Part shown: positions 22,660-31,450 of the stretch, piece by piece
How the letters are laid out: each line of letters begins with the position of its first letter
Position numbering within the stretch: the stretch's first letter is position 1
Assembly: GCF_020544405.1 (NCBI RefSeq)
Contig: NZ_CP065410.1
Location: forward strand, 620,001 to 684,000
Source of the DNA: Pseudomonas sp. IAC-BECa141
GTDB lineage: Bacteria; Pseudomonadota; Gammaproteobacteria; Pseudomonadales; Pseudomonadaceae
DNA: 64,000 bases
Direction: 5' to 3'
Notes under the pieces: model-generated
What the model saw: the letters and a program-made list of their open reading frames with translations, nothing else
Databases searched by the model: none
What the model was told of the DNA's origin: nothing
Translations under genes and position numbers: made by a program

Positions 22660-23469
22660 ATGTGGGAGTTTCTTCCAGCTAACTTAAGGCTTTTGTGCAG
22701 TCACTACAGATCTGTCGCGGAAGTCTGTAGGAAGATTCGAATTAATCGTGGGCAATTTAATAAGTATCTATGTGGGAATAGTGTGCCTACAGCTTTCAAC
22801 TTGAAAAGAATCTGCGACTTTTTCGGAGTCGAGGCGTTTGAAATAGCGCTTCCGACAGAGCAATTCATCACACTGATCGGCATGAGATCGAGGAAGCCCG
22901 GTACGGTCGAAGAACAAACTGCTTCGCAGAGAATGCTTGGACACCTGCGTCAACACTCCTCGCCGGAACTCAAGGCGCATACTGGTTACTACTATGAGTA
23001 CTACCACGCTATGACGGAGCCTGGCTCGATCCTGTGCTCGCTGGTGCACGTCCGTGAAGAGGGATCAGACATCGTCTATGAGCGAAACGAGTGCTTACAG
23101 ATTGCGGGTGCCGAAGGTGAGTTTGAAAGGTATCGATACATCGGGTTCGCTTACTACCTCAGAGATCGCCTGTTCCTTATCGACTACGAGTCACTGACCT
23201 CGAACGAGATCAGCCAGACCATTCTCATACCAAGCTTCAAGAGCTGCATCACTCGGCTTAACGGTCTGAAAATGGGCGTGTCCGCTGCGGATAATCGTGC
23301 TCCGGCTTGTTCGCGAGTCGTTTGGGAATATCTGGGCCAGGAAATCAATCGGATCGATGCCTATCGCCGAGTACGTCTTTATGACGTTGATGATCCGGTT
23401 ATCGATGACGACCTGCGTGCGCGACTCACTCAAACCAAAGTCGTGGATGGGTTGTTTGTTATTGCCTGA
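22660..23469 (+). CDS. XRE-like helix-turn-helix regulator
   Basis: 269-residue protein. Residues about 5-55 form an HTH domain (LRLLCSHYRSVAEVCRKIRI NRGQFNKYL region, then NSVPTAFNLKRICDFF). The remaining 200 residues are a probable ligand or sensory domain with SILCSLVHVREEGSD and RLFLIDYESLTSNEI, of a type I cannot name. ATG at 22660 has AGGA eight bases upstream; the in-frame region before it is unlikely to be coding. GC content is visibly lower than in neighbours. It diverges from the AGCS carrier gene, so control of that carrier is a reasonable guess. Confidence 0.75.
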   Translation: MWEFLPANLRLLCSHYRSVAEVCRKIRINRGQFNKYLCGNSVPTAFNLKRICDFFGVEAFEIALPTEQFITLIGMRSRKPGTVEEQTASQRMLGHLRQHSSPELKAHTGYYYEYYHAMTEPGSILCSLVHVREEGSDIVYERNECLQIAGAEGEFERYRYIGFAYYLRDRLFLIDYESLTSNEISQTILIPSFKSCITRLNGLKMGVSAADNRAPACSRVVWEYLGQEINRIDAYRRVRLYDVDDPVIDDDLRARLTQTKVVDGLFVIA

Positions 23470-23472
23470 CCT

Positions 23473-24375
23473 TTAGCCAATAGGACTGTCGATCTGCTCC
23501 AGCATCCACTTCACGAAATCCCGTACCTTGGGCACTTCCGCCGCGTGTTCCGGGTAGGCCAGGTAATACGCATCGCTGCTGGGCATTGCATGCTGCCAGG
23601 GAATGATCAGTTTGCCGTCGGCCAATTCCTCTTCCACCAGAAACCTCGGCAGCAGGGCGACGCCGCAGCCGACCTGCGCGGCGCGGATGCACATATAAAA
23701 GGTTTCGAAGCGCGGGCCGTGGTAGCTGTGCTCGGTCTGGTAGCCCTGGCTGTCGAACCAGTCGTGCCACGCTTGCGGGCGCGAAGCATTCTGCAGCAGG
23801 ACCATATCGGTGAGTTGCGTTGGATCAGTCAACGGCGTGTCCGGCAGGCTGCCGGGCGCGCAGACCGGCACCAACTCTTCGCCGAACAACTTCAGGCATT
23901 CGGTGCCGGGGCGTGAACCCTGGCCGAAATAGAACGCCAGATCGCTGCGCCCTTGCAGCAAATCATCGGCTTCCTGTTCGTTGCACAGATCCAGATGAAT
24001 CGACGGATGGCGCAGGCGCCAGCCCTTGAGGCGCGGCACCAGCCAGCGTGCGCCGAAGGTCGAGGGCGTCGAAACGCGCAGGACTTCGGTCTCGCCGCCG
24101 TAGGAACGCAGGTAATGGGTCGACATCTCGACCTGGGTCAGTATTTTTCTGACTTCCACCAGGTACAGATCGCCAGCCGGGGTCATCTGCAAACGGCGGC
24201 GTACCCGGCGGAACAACAAGTGCTGCAGCAATTCTTCGAGTTGCGCCACCTGCTTGCTGACAGCGCTCTGGGTCAGGTTCAGTTCCTCGGCGGCCCGGGT
24301 GAAACTCAGGTGCCGGGTCACGGCCTCGAAGCACTGCAACGCGGTGATCGACGGCAAGTGGCGTTTGTTCAGCAT
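23473..24375 (-). CDS. LysR family regulator divergent from amaB
   Basis: 300-residue LysR-type regulator of the GcvA-like subgroup: N-terminal winged HTH (LPSITALQCFEAVTRHLSF, AAEELNLTQSAVSKQVAQLE) and a periplasmic-binding-protein-like effector domain from about residue 90. Start at MLNKRHLPS (24373-24375) is the normal position before the HTH and has an AGGATC site. Only 161 bases separate it from the divergent amaB; in P. putida KT2440 a LysR gene occupies the same place beside amaB/amaA, so it probably controls lysine or pipecolate catabolism. Confidence 0.88.
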   Translation of the reverse strand: MLNKRHLPSITALQCFEAVTRHLSFTRAAEELNLTQSAVSKQVAQLEELLQHLLFRRVRRRLQMTPAGDLYLVEVRKILTQVEMSTHYLRSYGGETEVLRVSTPSTFGARWLVPRLKGWRLRHPSIHLDLCNEQEADDLLQGRSDLAFYFGQGSRPGTECLKLFGEELVPVCAPGSLPDTPLTDPTQLTDMVLLQNASRPQAWHDWFDSQGYQTEHSYHGPRFETFYMCIRAAQVGCGVALLPRFLVEEELADGKLIIPWQHAMPSSDAYYLAYPEHAAEVPKVRDFVKWMLEQIDSPIG

Positions 24376-24536
24376 GGGCGATCCTTTTCTTGTCTTTCTG
24401 CGCAGCATGAATAAACGGAATGATATCTCGCGTAAAGGTCGTTTGTTGCACAGCCTTCCTGACGCTACAACTAAAGGTCTGCCCGGTCGTGAAAACGCGC
24501 CCGCACACATTCAGTTTTTTGCTTGAGGAGTGACCC

Positions 24537-26027
24537 ATGGTTGCCGCATTGCTTGATCGTCTAGGTGTGAACCCGGCCCTGTACCAGAACGGCAAAGTGC
24601 CGGTGCATTCGCCCATCGACGGCAGCCGCATCGGCGCCGTGAACTGGGAAGGCCCGGCCGAAGTCGAGCAGCACATCAGTCGCGCAGATCATGCGTTCGA
24701 ACAATGGCGCAAGGTGCCAGCCCCGCGTCGCGGCGAGCTGGTGCGTCAGTTCGGCGAAGTGCTGCGCGAATACAAGACCGAGCTCGGCGAACTGGTGTCC
24801 TGGGAAGCGGGCAAGATCACCCAGGAAGGCCTCGGTGAAGTGCAGGAGATGATCGACATCTGCGACTTCGCCGTCGGTCTGTCCCGCCAGTTGTACGGTT
24901 TGACCATCGCCTCCGAGCGCCCGGGCCACCACATGCGTGAAACCTGGCATCCGCTGGGCGTGGTCGGCGTGATCAGTGCATTCAACTTCCCGGTCGCGGT
25001 GTGGGCGTGGAACACCACGCTGGCGCTGGTCTGCGGCAACCCGGTGGTGTGGAAACCTTCGGAGAAAACCCCGCTGACCGCGCTGGCCTGTCAGGCGCTG
25101 TTCGAACGCGTACTGAAGAATTTCAGCGATGCCCCGGCGCACTTGAGCCAGGTAATCATCGGCGGTCGCGATGCCGGCGAAGCGCTGGTGGATGACCCGC
25201 GTGTCGCGCTGATCAGCGCCACCGGCAGCACCCGCATGGGCCGCGAGGTGGCGCCGAAAGTCGCCGCACGCTTTGCCCGCAGCATTCTCGAATTGGGCGG
25301 CAACAACGCGATGATTCTCGGCCCGAGCGCCGATCTGGACATGGCCGTGCGCGCCATTCTGTTCAGCGCCGTCGGCACTGCCGGCCAGCGGTGCACCACA
25401 TTGCGGCGTCTGATCGCCCATGAATCGGTGAAAGAAGAAATCGTCACCCGCCTCAAAGCCGCGTACTCCAAAGTCCGCATCGGCCATCCGCTGGAAGGCA
25501 ACCTGATCGGCCCGCTGATCGACAAGCACAGCTTCGAAAACATGCAGGATGCGCTGGAGCAGGCGCTGAGCGAGGGCGGTCGGGTGTTCGGCGGCAAGCG
25601 CCAACTGGAAGATCAATTCCCGAATGCCTACTACGTGTCGCCGGCCATCGTTGAAATGCCGGAGCAGAGCGATGTGGTGTGCAGCGAGACCTTCGCGCCG
25701 ATCCTTTACGTGGTCGGCTACAGCGATTTCGAAGAGGCGCTGCGCCTGAACAACGCCGTGCCTCAAGGCCTGTCGTCGTGCATCTTCACTACCGATGTGC
25801 GTGAGGCGGAGAAATTCATGTCGGCAGTCGGTAGCGACTGCGGCATCGCCAACGTCAATATCGGCCCGAGCGGTGCCGAGATCGGCGGCGCGTTCGGCGG
25901 CGAGAAAGAAACCGGCGGCGGTCGAGAGTCGGGCTCGGATGCGTGGCGCGCGTATATGCGCCGGCAGACCAATACCGTGAACTACTCGCTGGAATTGCCG
26001 CTGGCGCAGGGCATTACGTTCGACTGA
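24537..26027 (+). CDS. amaB: L-2-aminoadipate semialdehyde dehydrogenase
   Basis: NAD(P)+-dependent aldehyde dehydrogenase, 496 residues, oxidising alpha-aminoadipate semialdehyde (piperideine-6-carboxylate) to L-2-aminoadipate in L-lysine catabolism. Catalytic residues seen: Glu252 in LELGGNNA and Cys286 in GTAGQRCTT. Cofactor-binding sequence NPVVWKPSEKTPL and SATGSTRMG also present. It is of the ALDH7 (antiquitin-like) type. AGGAGTGACCC precedes the ATG. Followed by amaA after a palindromic repeat, as in the known ama locus. Confidence 0.9.
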   Translation: MVAALLDRLGVNPALYQNGKVPVHSPIDGSRIGAVNWEGPAEVEQHISRADHAFEQWRKVPAPRRGELVRQFGEVLREYKTELGELVSWEAGKITQEGLGEVQEMIDICDFAVGLSRQLYGLTIASERPGHHMRETWHPLGVVGVISAFNFPVAVWAWNTTLALVCGNPVVWKPSEKTPLTALACQALFERVLKNFSDAPAHLSQVIIGGRDAGEALVDDPRVALISATGSTRMGREVAPKVAARFARSILELGGNNAMILGPSADLDMAVRAILFSAVGTAGQRCTTLRRLIAHESVKEEIVTRLKAAYSKVRIGHPLEGNLIGPLIDKHSFENMQDALEQALSEGGRVFGGKRQLEDQFPNAYYVSPAIVEMPEQSDVVCSETFAPILYVVGYSDFEEALRLNNAVPQGLSSCIFTTDVREAEKFMSAVGSDCGIANVNIGPSGAEIGGAFGGEKETGGGRESGSDAWRAYMRRQTNTVNYSLELPLAQGITFD

Positions 26028-26046
26028 CAGTTTTCTCAAAGCTATT

Positions 26047-26153
26047 GATCGTTCCCACGCTCTGCGTGGGAATGCTGCACCGAACGCTCCGCGTTCGCTT
26101 TCGGGACGCAGAGCGTCCCTGACTGCGTTACCACGCAGAGCGTGGGAACGATC
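26047..26153. repeat. Palindromic GATCGTTCCCACG element, copy B
   Basis: 107-base imperfect palindrome with GATCGTTCCCACG / CGTGGGAACGATC ends and inner CGTTCGC / GGACGCAGAGCGTCC segments, placed between amaB and amaA. Same family as 9426-9543 and 46505-46606. Confidence 0.85.
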
Positions 26154-26192
26154 TTTTAGGTGTGTTTGGCAGGTTTCTGTTGGAGTCTGGCA

Positions 26193-27476
26193 ATGCCGTT
26201 ACGCGAAGAATGTCTGTGGGAAAAACTCACGCCGCAACGTCCGGATAACACGGCGCTCAGGGGCGAGGTCAAGGTTGATGTCTGCGTGATCGGCGCCGGA
26301 TTTACCGGGCTGTCGGCGGCGCTGCATCTGTTGGAGAAGGGCAAAAGCGTCTGTGTGCTCGAAGCCCATCGCGCCGGGCATGGCGGCTCCGGGCGCAACG
26401 TCGGACTGGTGAACGCCGGGATGTGGATCCCGCCGGACGAGATCGAGGCCGGCTTCGGCGAAGCGGTCGGCAGCCAGCTCAACCGCATGCTGGGTGCGGC
26501 GCCGGCGCTGGTGTTCAGCCTTGTGGATAAATACAACATCGATTGCCAGTTGCGCCGCGAAGGCACCCTGCACATGGCGCACAACGCCAAGGGTGAGGCG
26601 GATCTGCGCAGTCGCGAAGAACAGTGGAAGCGCCGGGGGGCGCCGGTCGAACTGCTGACCGGCAAGGCGTGTGAGCGGGCGACCGGTACGCAAAAGATCG
26701 CCGCTGCGCTGCTCGACCGGCGCGCCGGTACGCTCAATCCGATGGCTTATGTCACGGGGCTGGCCAATGCTGTCATCAACCTTGGCGGTCAGATGTTCGA
26801 TCACTCCCCGGTCGCGCGTCTTGAGCGCCAGGGGCCGAGATGGTCGGTGCAGACCGAACAGGGTTCGGTGCTCGCCGAGCAAGTGGTGATCGCCTCCAAT
26901 GCCTACACCGAAGGCGACTGGACCGAACTCAAACGCAATTTTTTCCCCGGTTACTACTATCAGGTCGCTTCGGTGCCGCTCACCGAAGATGCCGCTCAGG
27001 AAATCCTCCCGGGTGGGCAGGGCTCGTGGGATACCCGTCAGGTGTTGAGCAGCATCCGCCGTGACAAGGACGGGCGTCTGTTGCTGGGCAGTCTCGGCAA
27101 CGGTAATCAGAAACCGACGTGGTTCCTCAAGGCCTGGGCCGACCGGGTGCAGCAGCATTACTTCCCCAATCTCAAACCCGTGGAGTGGGAATGCACCTGG
27201 ACCGGGCGCATCGCTTTCACTCCCGATCACCTGATGCGCCTGTTCGAACCGGCGCCCGGACTGGTGGCCGTCACCGGTTACAACGGCCGTGGCGTGACCA
27301 CCGGCACCGTGGTCGGCAAAGCCTTCGCCGACTACCTGTGTAACGGAAATCCTCAGGCATTGCCGATTCCCTTCGCACCGATGCAACCCCTGGCGGGTGC
27401 GGGCTTGCGCAGTTGCCTGTACGAGGCCGGATTCTCGCTGTATCACGCGGGCCAGTGCCTGCGGATCGTCATCTGA
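26193..27476 (+). CDS. amaA: L-pipecolate oxidase / FAD-dependent amine oxidoreductase
   Basis: 427-residue DAO-family flavoprotein. The FAD dinucleotide-binding motif CVIGAGFTGLSAALHL is at about residue 30, followed by VLEAHRAGHGGSGRNVG. The C-terminal part has AVTGYNGRGVTTGTVVGKAFADYL. AmaA oxidises L-pipecolate to piperideine-6-carboxylate, the substrate of AmaB. ATG at 26193 follows TTGGAGTCTGGCA; the upstream Met (26160) lies against the repeat and has no family support. Placement right after amaB makes this assignment strong, though the substrate is inferred. Confidence 0.87.
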   Translation: MPLREECLWEKLTPQRPDNTALRGEVKVDVCVIGAGFTGLSAALHLLEKGKSVCVLEAHRAGHGGSGRNVGLVNAGMWIPPDEIEAGFGEAVGSQLNRMLGAAPALVFSLVDKYNIDCQLRREGTLHMAHNAKGEADLRSREEQWKRRGAPVELLTGKACERATGTQKIAAALLDRRAGTLNPMAYVTGLANAVINLGGQMFDHSPVARLERQGPRWSVQTEQGSVLAEQVVIASNAYTEGDWTELKRNFFPGYYYQVASVPLTEDAAQEILPGGQGSWDTRQVLSSIRRDKDGRLLLGSLGNGNQKPTWFLKAWADRVQQHYFPNLKPVEWECTWTGRIAFTPDHLMRLFEPAPGLVAVTGYNGRGVTTGTVVGKAFADYLCNGNPQALPIPFAPMQPLAGAGLRSCLYEAGFSLYHAGQCLRIVI

Positions 27477-27767
27477 GTGTTGAAAATTGTTGCGTGACGC
27501 GGCGCTTTTCAATGTAGCGACTAGCCTGTAATGGTGCGGGTTGTAGCAGTCCCGCACCAGCAGTGTGCAGTTCGGTGACGCGGGCTGTTACAGGCTGGTT
27601 GCACGTCGTTTGGTGCCGCGGTTGCAATGATGGCGCGTGCGGGTTGCGCCTTGAAAAATAATTGGTTTCACCTTCCGCGGTTTAGACGGTTGCACGCCCA
27701 ATGAAAATGGGAACGAAACAGTCGAAATAACAAGAAAGCAGCGACTTTTTGAAGAATAAAAAACCGA

Positions 27768-27783
27768 TGGCACGGCCCTTGCT
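27768..27783 (+). promoter_or_regulatory. Sigma-54 (RpoN) promoter of liv operon
   Basis: TGGCACGGCCCTTGCT: the -24 element TGGCAC and the -12 element TTGC have the canonical spacing. It lies 58 bases before the livJ ATG. The preceding gap from amaA (27477-27767) has no gene and no recognised enhancer site; an NtrC-like activator site would be expected in it. Confidence 0.8.
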
Positions 27784-27840
27784 CTGAGCATTCAAGTGAA
27801 GTCGCAGTGCCAACTAAAAAAAACCTTGGAGCACCACCTC

Positions 27841-28974
27841 ATGTCCCAGACGTTTTACAAGAAAGGCTTTCTGGCCCTCGCAGTGGCTACTGCGCTGGGT
27901 GTTTCTTCGTTTGCACAAGCTGATGTGAAAATCGGCGTGGCGGGTCCGATGACGGGCGCCAACGCGGCATTTGGCGAACAGTACATGAAAGGGGCACAAG
28001 CGGCGGCCGACGCGGTCAACGCGGCGGGCGGCGTCAACGGGGAGAAAATCGTTCTGGTCAAGGGCGATGACGCCTGCGAGCCGAAACAGGCGGTGACGGT
28101 CGCCAAGGACCTCACCAATCAGAAAGTCGCCGGTGTGGTCGGCCACTTCTGCTCGTCCTCCACCATTCCTGCGTCCGAGATCTACGACGAAGCCGGCATC
28201 ATCGCGATCACCCCGGGCTCCACCAACCCGCAGGTGACCGAGCGCGGCCTGAGCGCCATGTTCCGCATGTGCGGGCGTGACGACCAGCAAGGCATCGTCG
28301 CCGGCGATTACATCGTCGACGTGCTCAAGGGCAAGAAAGTGGCCGTGCTGCACGACAAGGACACCTATGGTCAGGGCCTGGCCGATGCGACCAAGGCTCA
28401 GCTGGAAAAACGCGGCGTGAAGCCGGTGCTGTACGAAGGCCTGACCCGTGGTGAAAAAGACTTCAGCGCCGTGGTCACCAAGATCCGCGCGGCCGGTGCC
28501 GACGTTGTCTACTTCGGTGGCCTGCATCCGGAAGCCGGTCCACTGGTCAAGCAACTGCGTACCGAAGGCCTGAAAGACGTGAAGTTCATGTCTGACGACG
28601 GCATCGTGACCGACGAACTGGTGACCACCGCCGGCGGCCCGCAATACGTCGACGGCGTGCTGATGACCTTCGGCGCCGACCCGCGTCTGCTGCCGGACAG
28701 CAAAACCGTGGTAGACGCATTCCGCAAGGCCGGCACCGAGCCTGAAGGCTACACCCTGTACGCCTACGCCTCGATCCAGGCACTGGCCGCCGGTTTCAAT
28801 GGCGCCAAGTCCAACAATGGCGAAGACGCTGCCAAATGGCTGAAAGCCAACCCGGTCAAGACCGTGATGGGCGAGAAGACCTGGGACGCCAAGGGCGACC
28901 TGAAAGTCTCCGACTACGTGGTTTACCAGTGGGACAAGGACGGCAAATATCACCAGCTGGAAAAGCAGAAGTAA
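27841..28974 (+). CDS. livJ: Branched-chain amino-acid ABC transporter, binding protein
   Basis: 377-residue periplasmic Leu/Ile/Val/Thr-binding protein (BraC/LivJ type). Signal peptide of about 26 residues (KKGFLALAVATALGVSS, cleaved near AQA-DVK). The mature part starts DVKIGVAGPMTGANAAFGEQ and contains the family's GVVGHFCSSSTIPASEIY ligand region and KDDACEPK-like cysteine loop (DDACEPKQAV). Start chosen at 27841 with TTGGAGCACC upstream. A REP doublet between this gene and livH may lower downstream expression and keep the binding protein in excess. Confidence 0.95.
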   Translation: MSQTFYKKGFLALAVATALGVSSFAQADVKIGVAGPMTGANAAFGEQYMKGAQAAADAVNAAGGVNGEKIVLVKGDDACEPKQAVTVAKDLTNQKVAGVVGHFCSSSTIPASEIYDEAGIIAITPGSTNPQVTERGLSAMFRMCGRDDQQGIVAGDYIVDVLKGKKVAVLHDKDTYGQGLADATKAQLEKRGVKPVLYEGLTRGEKDFSAVVTKIRAAGADVVYFGGLHPEAGPLVKQLRTEGLKDVKFMSDDGIVTDELVTTAGGPQYVDGVLMTFGADPRLLPDSKTVVDAFRKAGTEPEGYTLYAYASIQALAAGFNGAKSNNGEDAAKWLKANPVKTVMGEKTWDAKGDLKVSDYVVYQWDKDGKYHQLEKQK

Positions 28975-29008
28975 GGGCTGACGCGATCAGTTGATCCCAC
29001 TCATCCCA

Positions 29009-29113
29009 TGTGGGAGCGAGTTTGCTCCGGGCGGCGTTCCGACGAAGACGGAATCACAGGCAACATCCCTGTTGAATGTTTAACCGCTTTCGCGAGCAAG
29101 CTCGCTCCCACAG
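29009..29113. repeat. REP doublet between livJ and livH
   Basis: First unit 29009-29045 is the variant type (GTGGGAGCGAGTTTGCTCC then GGGCGGCGTTCCGACGA). Second unit 29087-29113 is the standard type in inverse orientation (CGCGAGCAAGCTCGCTCCC). The 256-base gap holds nothing else recognised. Confidence 0.85.
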
Positions 29114-29230
29114 GATCCTGTGGTGGTCGGGCTGACTGCGCTCTGACAATGCTCCGACGTAAATCTGTATTTTTCCTAGAAGAACCGCGCGCCCCCGGGT
29201 GCGCAGGTTCTCACTGCGTGAGATTGCGTT

Positions 29231-30145
29231 ATGGATGGTATTTTCCTGCAGCAACTGGTCAACGGCCTGACCCTCGGGTCGGTCTATGGCCTGATCGCCA
29301 TCGGCTACACAATGGTCTACGGCATCATCGGCATGATTAACTTCGCCCACGGCGAGGTTTACATGATTTCCGCTTACCTCGCGGCAATCAGTCTGGCTCT
29401 GCTGGCTTACTTCGGTATCGAATCCTTCCCGCTGCTGATGCTCGGCACACTGGTTTTCACCATCGTCGTCACGGGGGTGTATGGCTGGGTCATCGAACGC
29501 ATCGCCTACAAACCACTGCGCAACTCGACCCGACTGGCTCCGCTGATCAGTGCCATCGGTATCTCCCTGATCCTGCAAAACTATGCCCAGATCAGCCAGG
29601 GCGCCCGCCAGCAGGGTGTTCCGACGCTGCTTTCCGGCGCCTGGCGCATCGATGTCGGCTCGGGCTTCGTCCAGCTGACCTACACCAAAGTCTTCATTCT
29701 CGTCGCGGCGTTCGTCGGGATGGGCCTGCTGACCTACGTGATCAAGTACACCAAGCTCGGCCGCATGTGCCGCGCTACCCAGCAAGACCGCAAAATGGCC
29801 TCGATCCTGGGGATCAACACCGACCGGGTGATTTCCTATGTGTTCATCATCGGTGCAGCGATGGCGGCCCTGGCCGGCGTGCTGATCACCATGAACTACG
29901 GCACGTTCGACTTCTACGCAGGCTTCGTCATCGGCATCAAGGCGTTTACCGCCGCGGTGCTCGGCGGGATCGGCTCGCTGCCTGGCGCCATGCTCGGCGG
30001 GATCATCCTCGGGATCTCCGAGTCGCTGTTCTCGGGCCTGGTCAACTCCGACTACAAAGACGTGTTCAGCTTCTCGCTGCTCGTACTTGTTCTGGTCTTC
30101 CGGCCTCAGGGCCTGCTGGGCCGTCCTCTTGTGTCGAAGGTGTAA
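29231..30145 (+). CDS. livH: Branched-chain amino-acid ABC transporter permease LivH
   Basis: 304-residue inner-membrane permease with about eight membrane segments. Opens MDGIFLQQLVNGLTLGSVYGLIAIGYTMVYGIIGMINFAHG, the typical LivH start (shown here in abbreviated form: QQLVNGLTLGSVYGL). The EAA-like cytoplasmic loop region with FTAAVLGGIGSLPGAMLGG is present. Three bases before livM, so co-transcribed and probably coupled. Confidence 0.95.
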   Translation: MDGIFLQQLVNGLTLGSVYGLIAIGYTMVYGIIGMINFAHGEVYMISAYLAAISLALLAYFGIESFPLLMLGTLVFTIVVTGVYGWVIERIAYKPLRNSTRLAPLISAIGISLILQNYAQISQGARQQGVPTLLSGAWRIDVGSGFVQLTYTKVFILVAAFVGMGLLTYVIKYTKLGRMCRATQQDRKMASILGINTDRVISYVFIIGAAMAALAGVLITMNYGTFDFYAGFVIGIKAFTAAVLGGIGSLPGAMLGGIILGISESLFSGLVNSDYKDVFSFSLLVLVLVFRPQGLLGRPLVSKV

Positions 30146-30148
30146 GCG

Positions 30149-31450
30149 ATGTCTTCAACCACTGCAAAATCCATTGATGTGAAAAAGAGCCTGGTTGAGG
30201 CGATTCTCGCCGGTCTGATCGCCCTGATCGTGTTCGGGCCGATTGTCGGCGTGGTACTCGACGGCTACAGCTTCAACCTCGAACCGACCCGCGTGGCGTG
30301 GATCATTGCCATCGTCATGGCCGGCCGGTTTGCCCTGAGCCTGTTCCTGCAAACCCCCAGGGGCCTGAAAATCCTCGAAGGATTCGAGAGCTCCGGTTCA
30401 GGCGTGCATGTGCTGCCCGCCGATCACAAATCCAGGCTGCGCTGGATCATCCCGCTGCTGATCGTGATCGCCGTGATCGTGCCTTTCGTTTCCAACTCGT
30501 ACCTGCTGGGCGTGGTCATCCTCGGACTGATCTACGTGCTGCTGGGGCTGGGGCTGAACATCGTGGTCGGTCTCGCCGGGCTGCTCGACCTGGGTTACGT
30601 GGCGTTCTACGCCATCGGCGCCTACGGTCTGGCGCTCGGTTACCAGTACCTCGGGCTGGGCTTCTGGACGGTGCTGCCGCTGGCGGCGATCACTGCCGGA
30701 CTCGCCGGTTGCATCCTCGGTTTCCCGGTGCTGCGCCTGCATGGCGACTACCTGGCGATCGTGACCCTGGGCTTCGGTGAAATCATTCGTCTGGTACTCA
30801 ACAACTGGCTATCGCTGACTGGCGGCCCTAACGGCATGCCGGCGCCACTGCCGACCTTCTTCGGTCTGGAATTCGGCAAGCGGGCGAAAGATGGCGGGGT
30901 GCCGTTCCACGAGTTTTTCGGCATCGCCTACAACCCGGACGTGAAGTATTACTTCATCTATGCGGTGCTGTTCCTGGTGGTGCTGGCCGTGCTTTACATC
31001 AAGCATCGTCTGGTGAAAATGCCGGTCGGCCGCGCCTGGGAAGCTCTGCGCGAAGACGAAATCGCCTGCCGCTCGATGGGTTTGAACCACGTGCTGGTCA
31101 AGCTCTCGGCGTTCGCCATCGGTGCATCCACGGCGGGTCTGGCGGGGGTGTTCTTCGCCACCTACCAAGGCTTCGTCAACCCGACCTCGTTCACCTTCTT
31201 CGAGTCGGCGCTGATCCTCGCCATCGTCGTGCTCGGCGGCATGGGCTCGACCATCGGTGTGGTGATCGCAGCGTTCGTGCTGACCGTCGCCCCGGAACTG
31301 CTGCGCGGCTTCGCCGAATACCGCGTGCTGCTGTTCGGGATCCTGATGGTGTTGATGATGATCTGGCGACCGCGCGGGCTGATCCGCATCAGCCGTACCG
31401 GGGTCACTCCACGCAAAGGTGCCATTCACTATGAGAGGACTGCGCCATGA
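30149..31450 (+). CDS. livM: Branched-chain amino-acid ABC transporter permease LivM
   Basis: 433-residue permease partner of LivH. An N-terminal hydrophilic and two-helix extension (about 100 residues) precedes the LivM core, which starts near LLGVVILGLIYVLLGLGLN. Core motifs GLAGLLDLGYVAFYAIGAY and LVVLGGMGSTIGV-like (here AIVVLGGMGSTIGV) are clear. The stop overlaps the livG start by four bases (ATGA). Confidence 0.95.
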   Translation: MSSTTAKSIDVKKSLVEAILAGLIALIVFGPIVGVVLDGYSFNLEPTRVAWIIAIVMAGRFALSLFLQTPRGLKILEGFESSGSGVHVLPADHKSRLRWIIPLLIVIAVIVPFVSNSYLLGVVILGLIYVLLGLGLNIVVGLAGLLDLGYVAFYAIGAYGLALGYQYLGLGFWTVLPLAAITAGLAGCILGFPVLRLHGDYLAIVTLGFGEIIRLVLNNWLSLTGGPNGMPAPLPTFFGLEFGKRAKDGGVPFHEFFGIAYNPDVKYYFIYAVLFLVVLAVLYIKHRLVKMPVGRAWEALREDEIACRSMGLNHVLVKLSAFAIGASTAGLAGVFFATYQGFVNPTSFTFFESALILAIVVLGGMGSTIGVVIAAFVLTVAPELLRGFAEYRVLLFGILMVLMMIWRPRGLIRISRTGVTPRKGAIHYERTAP

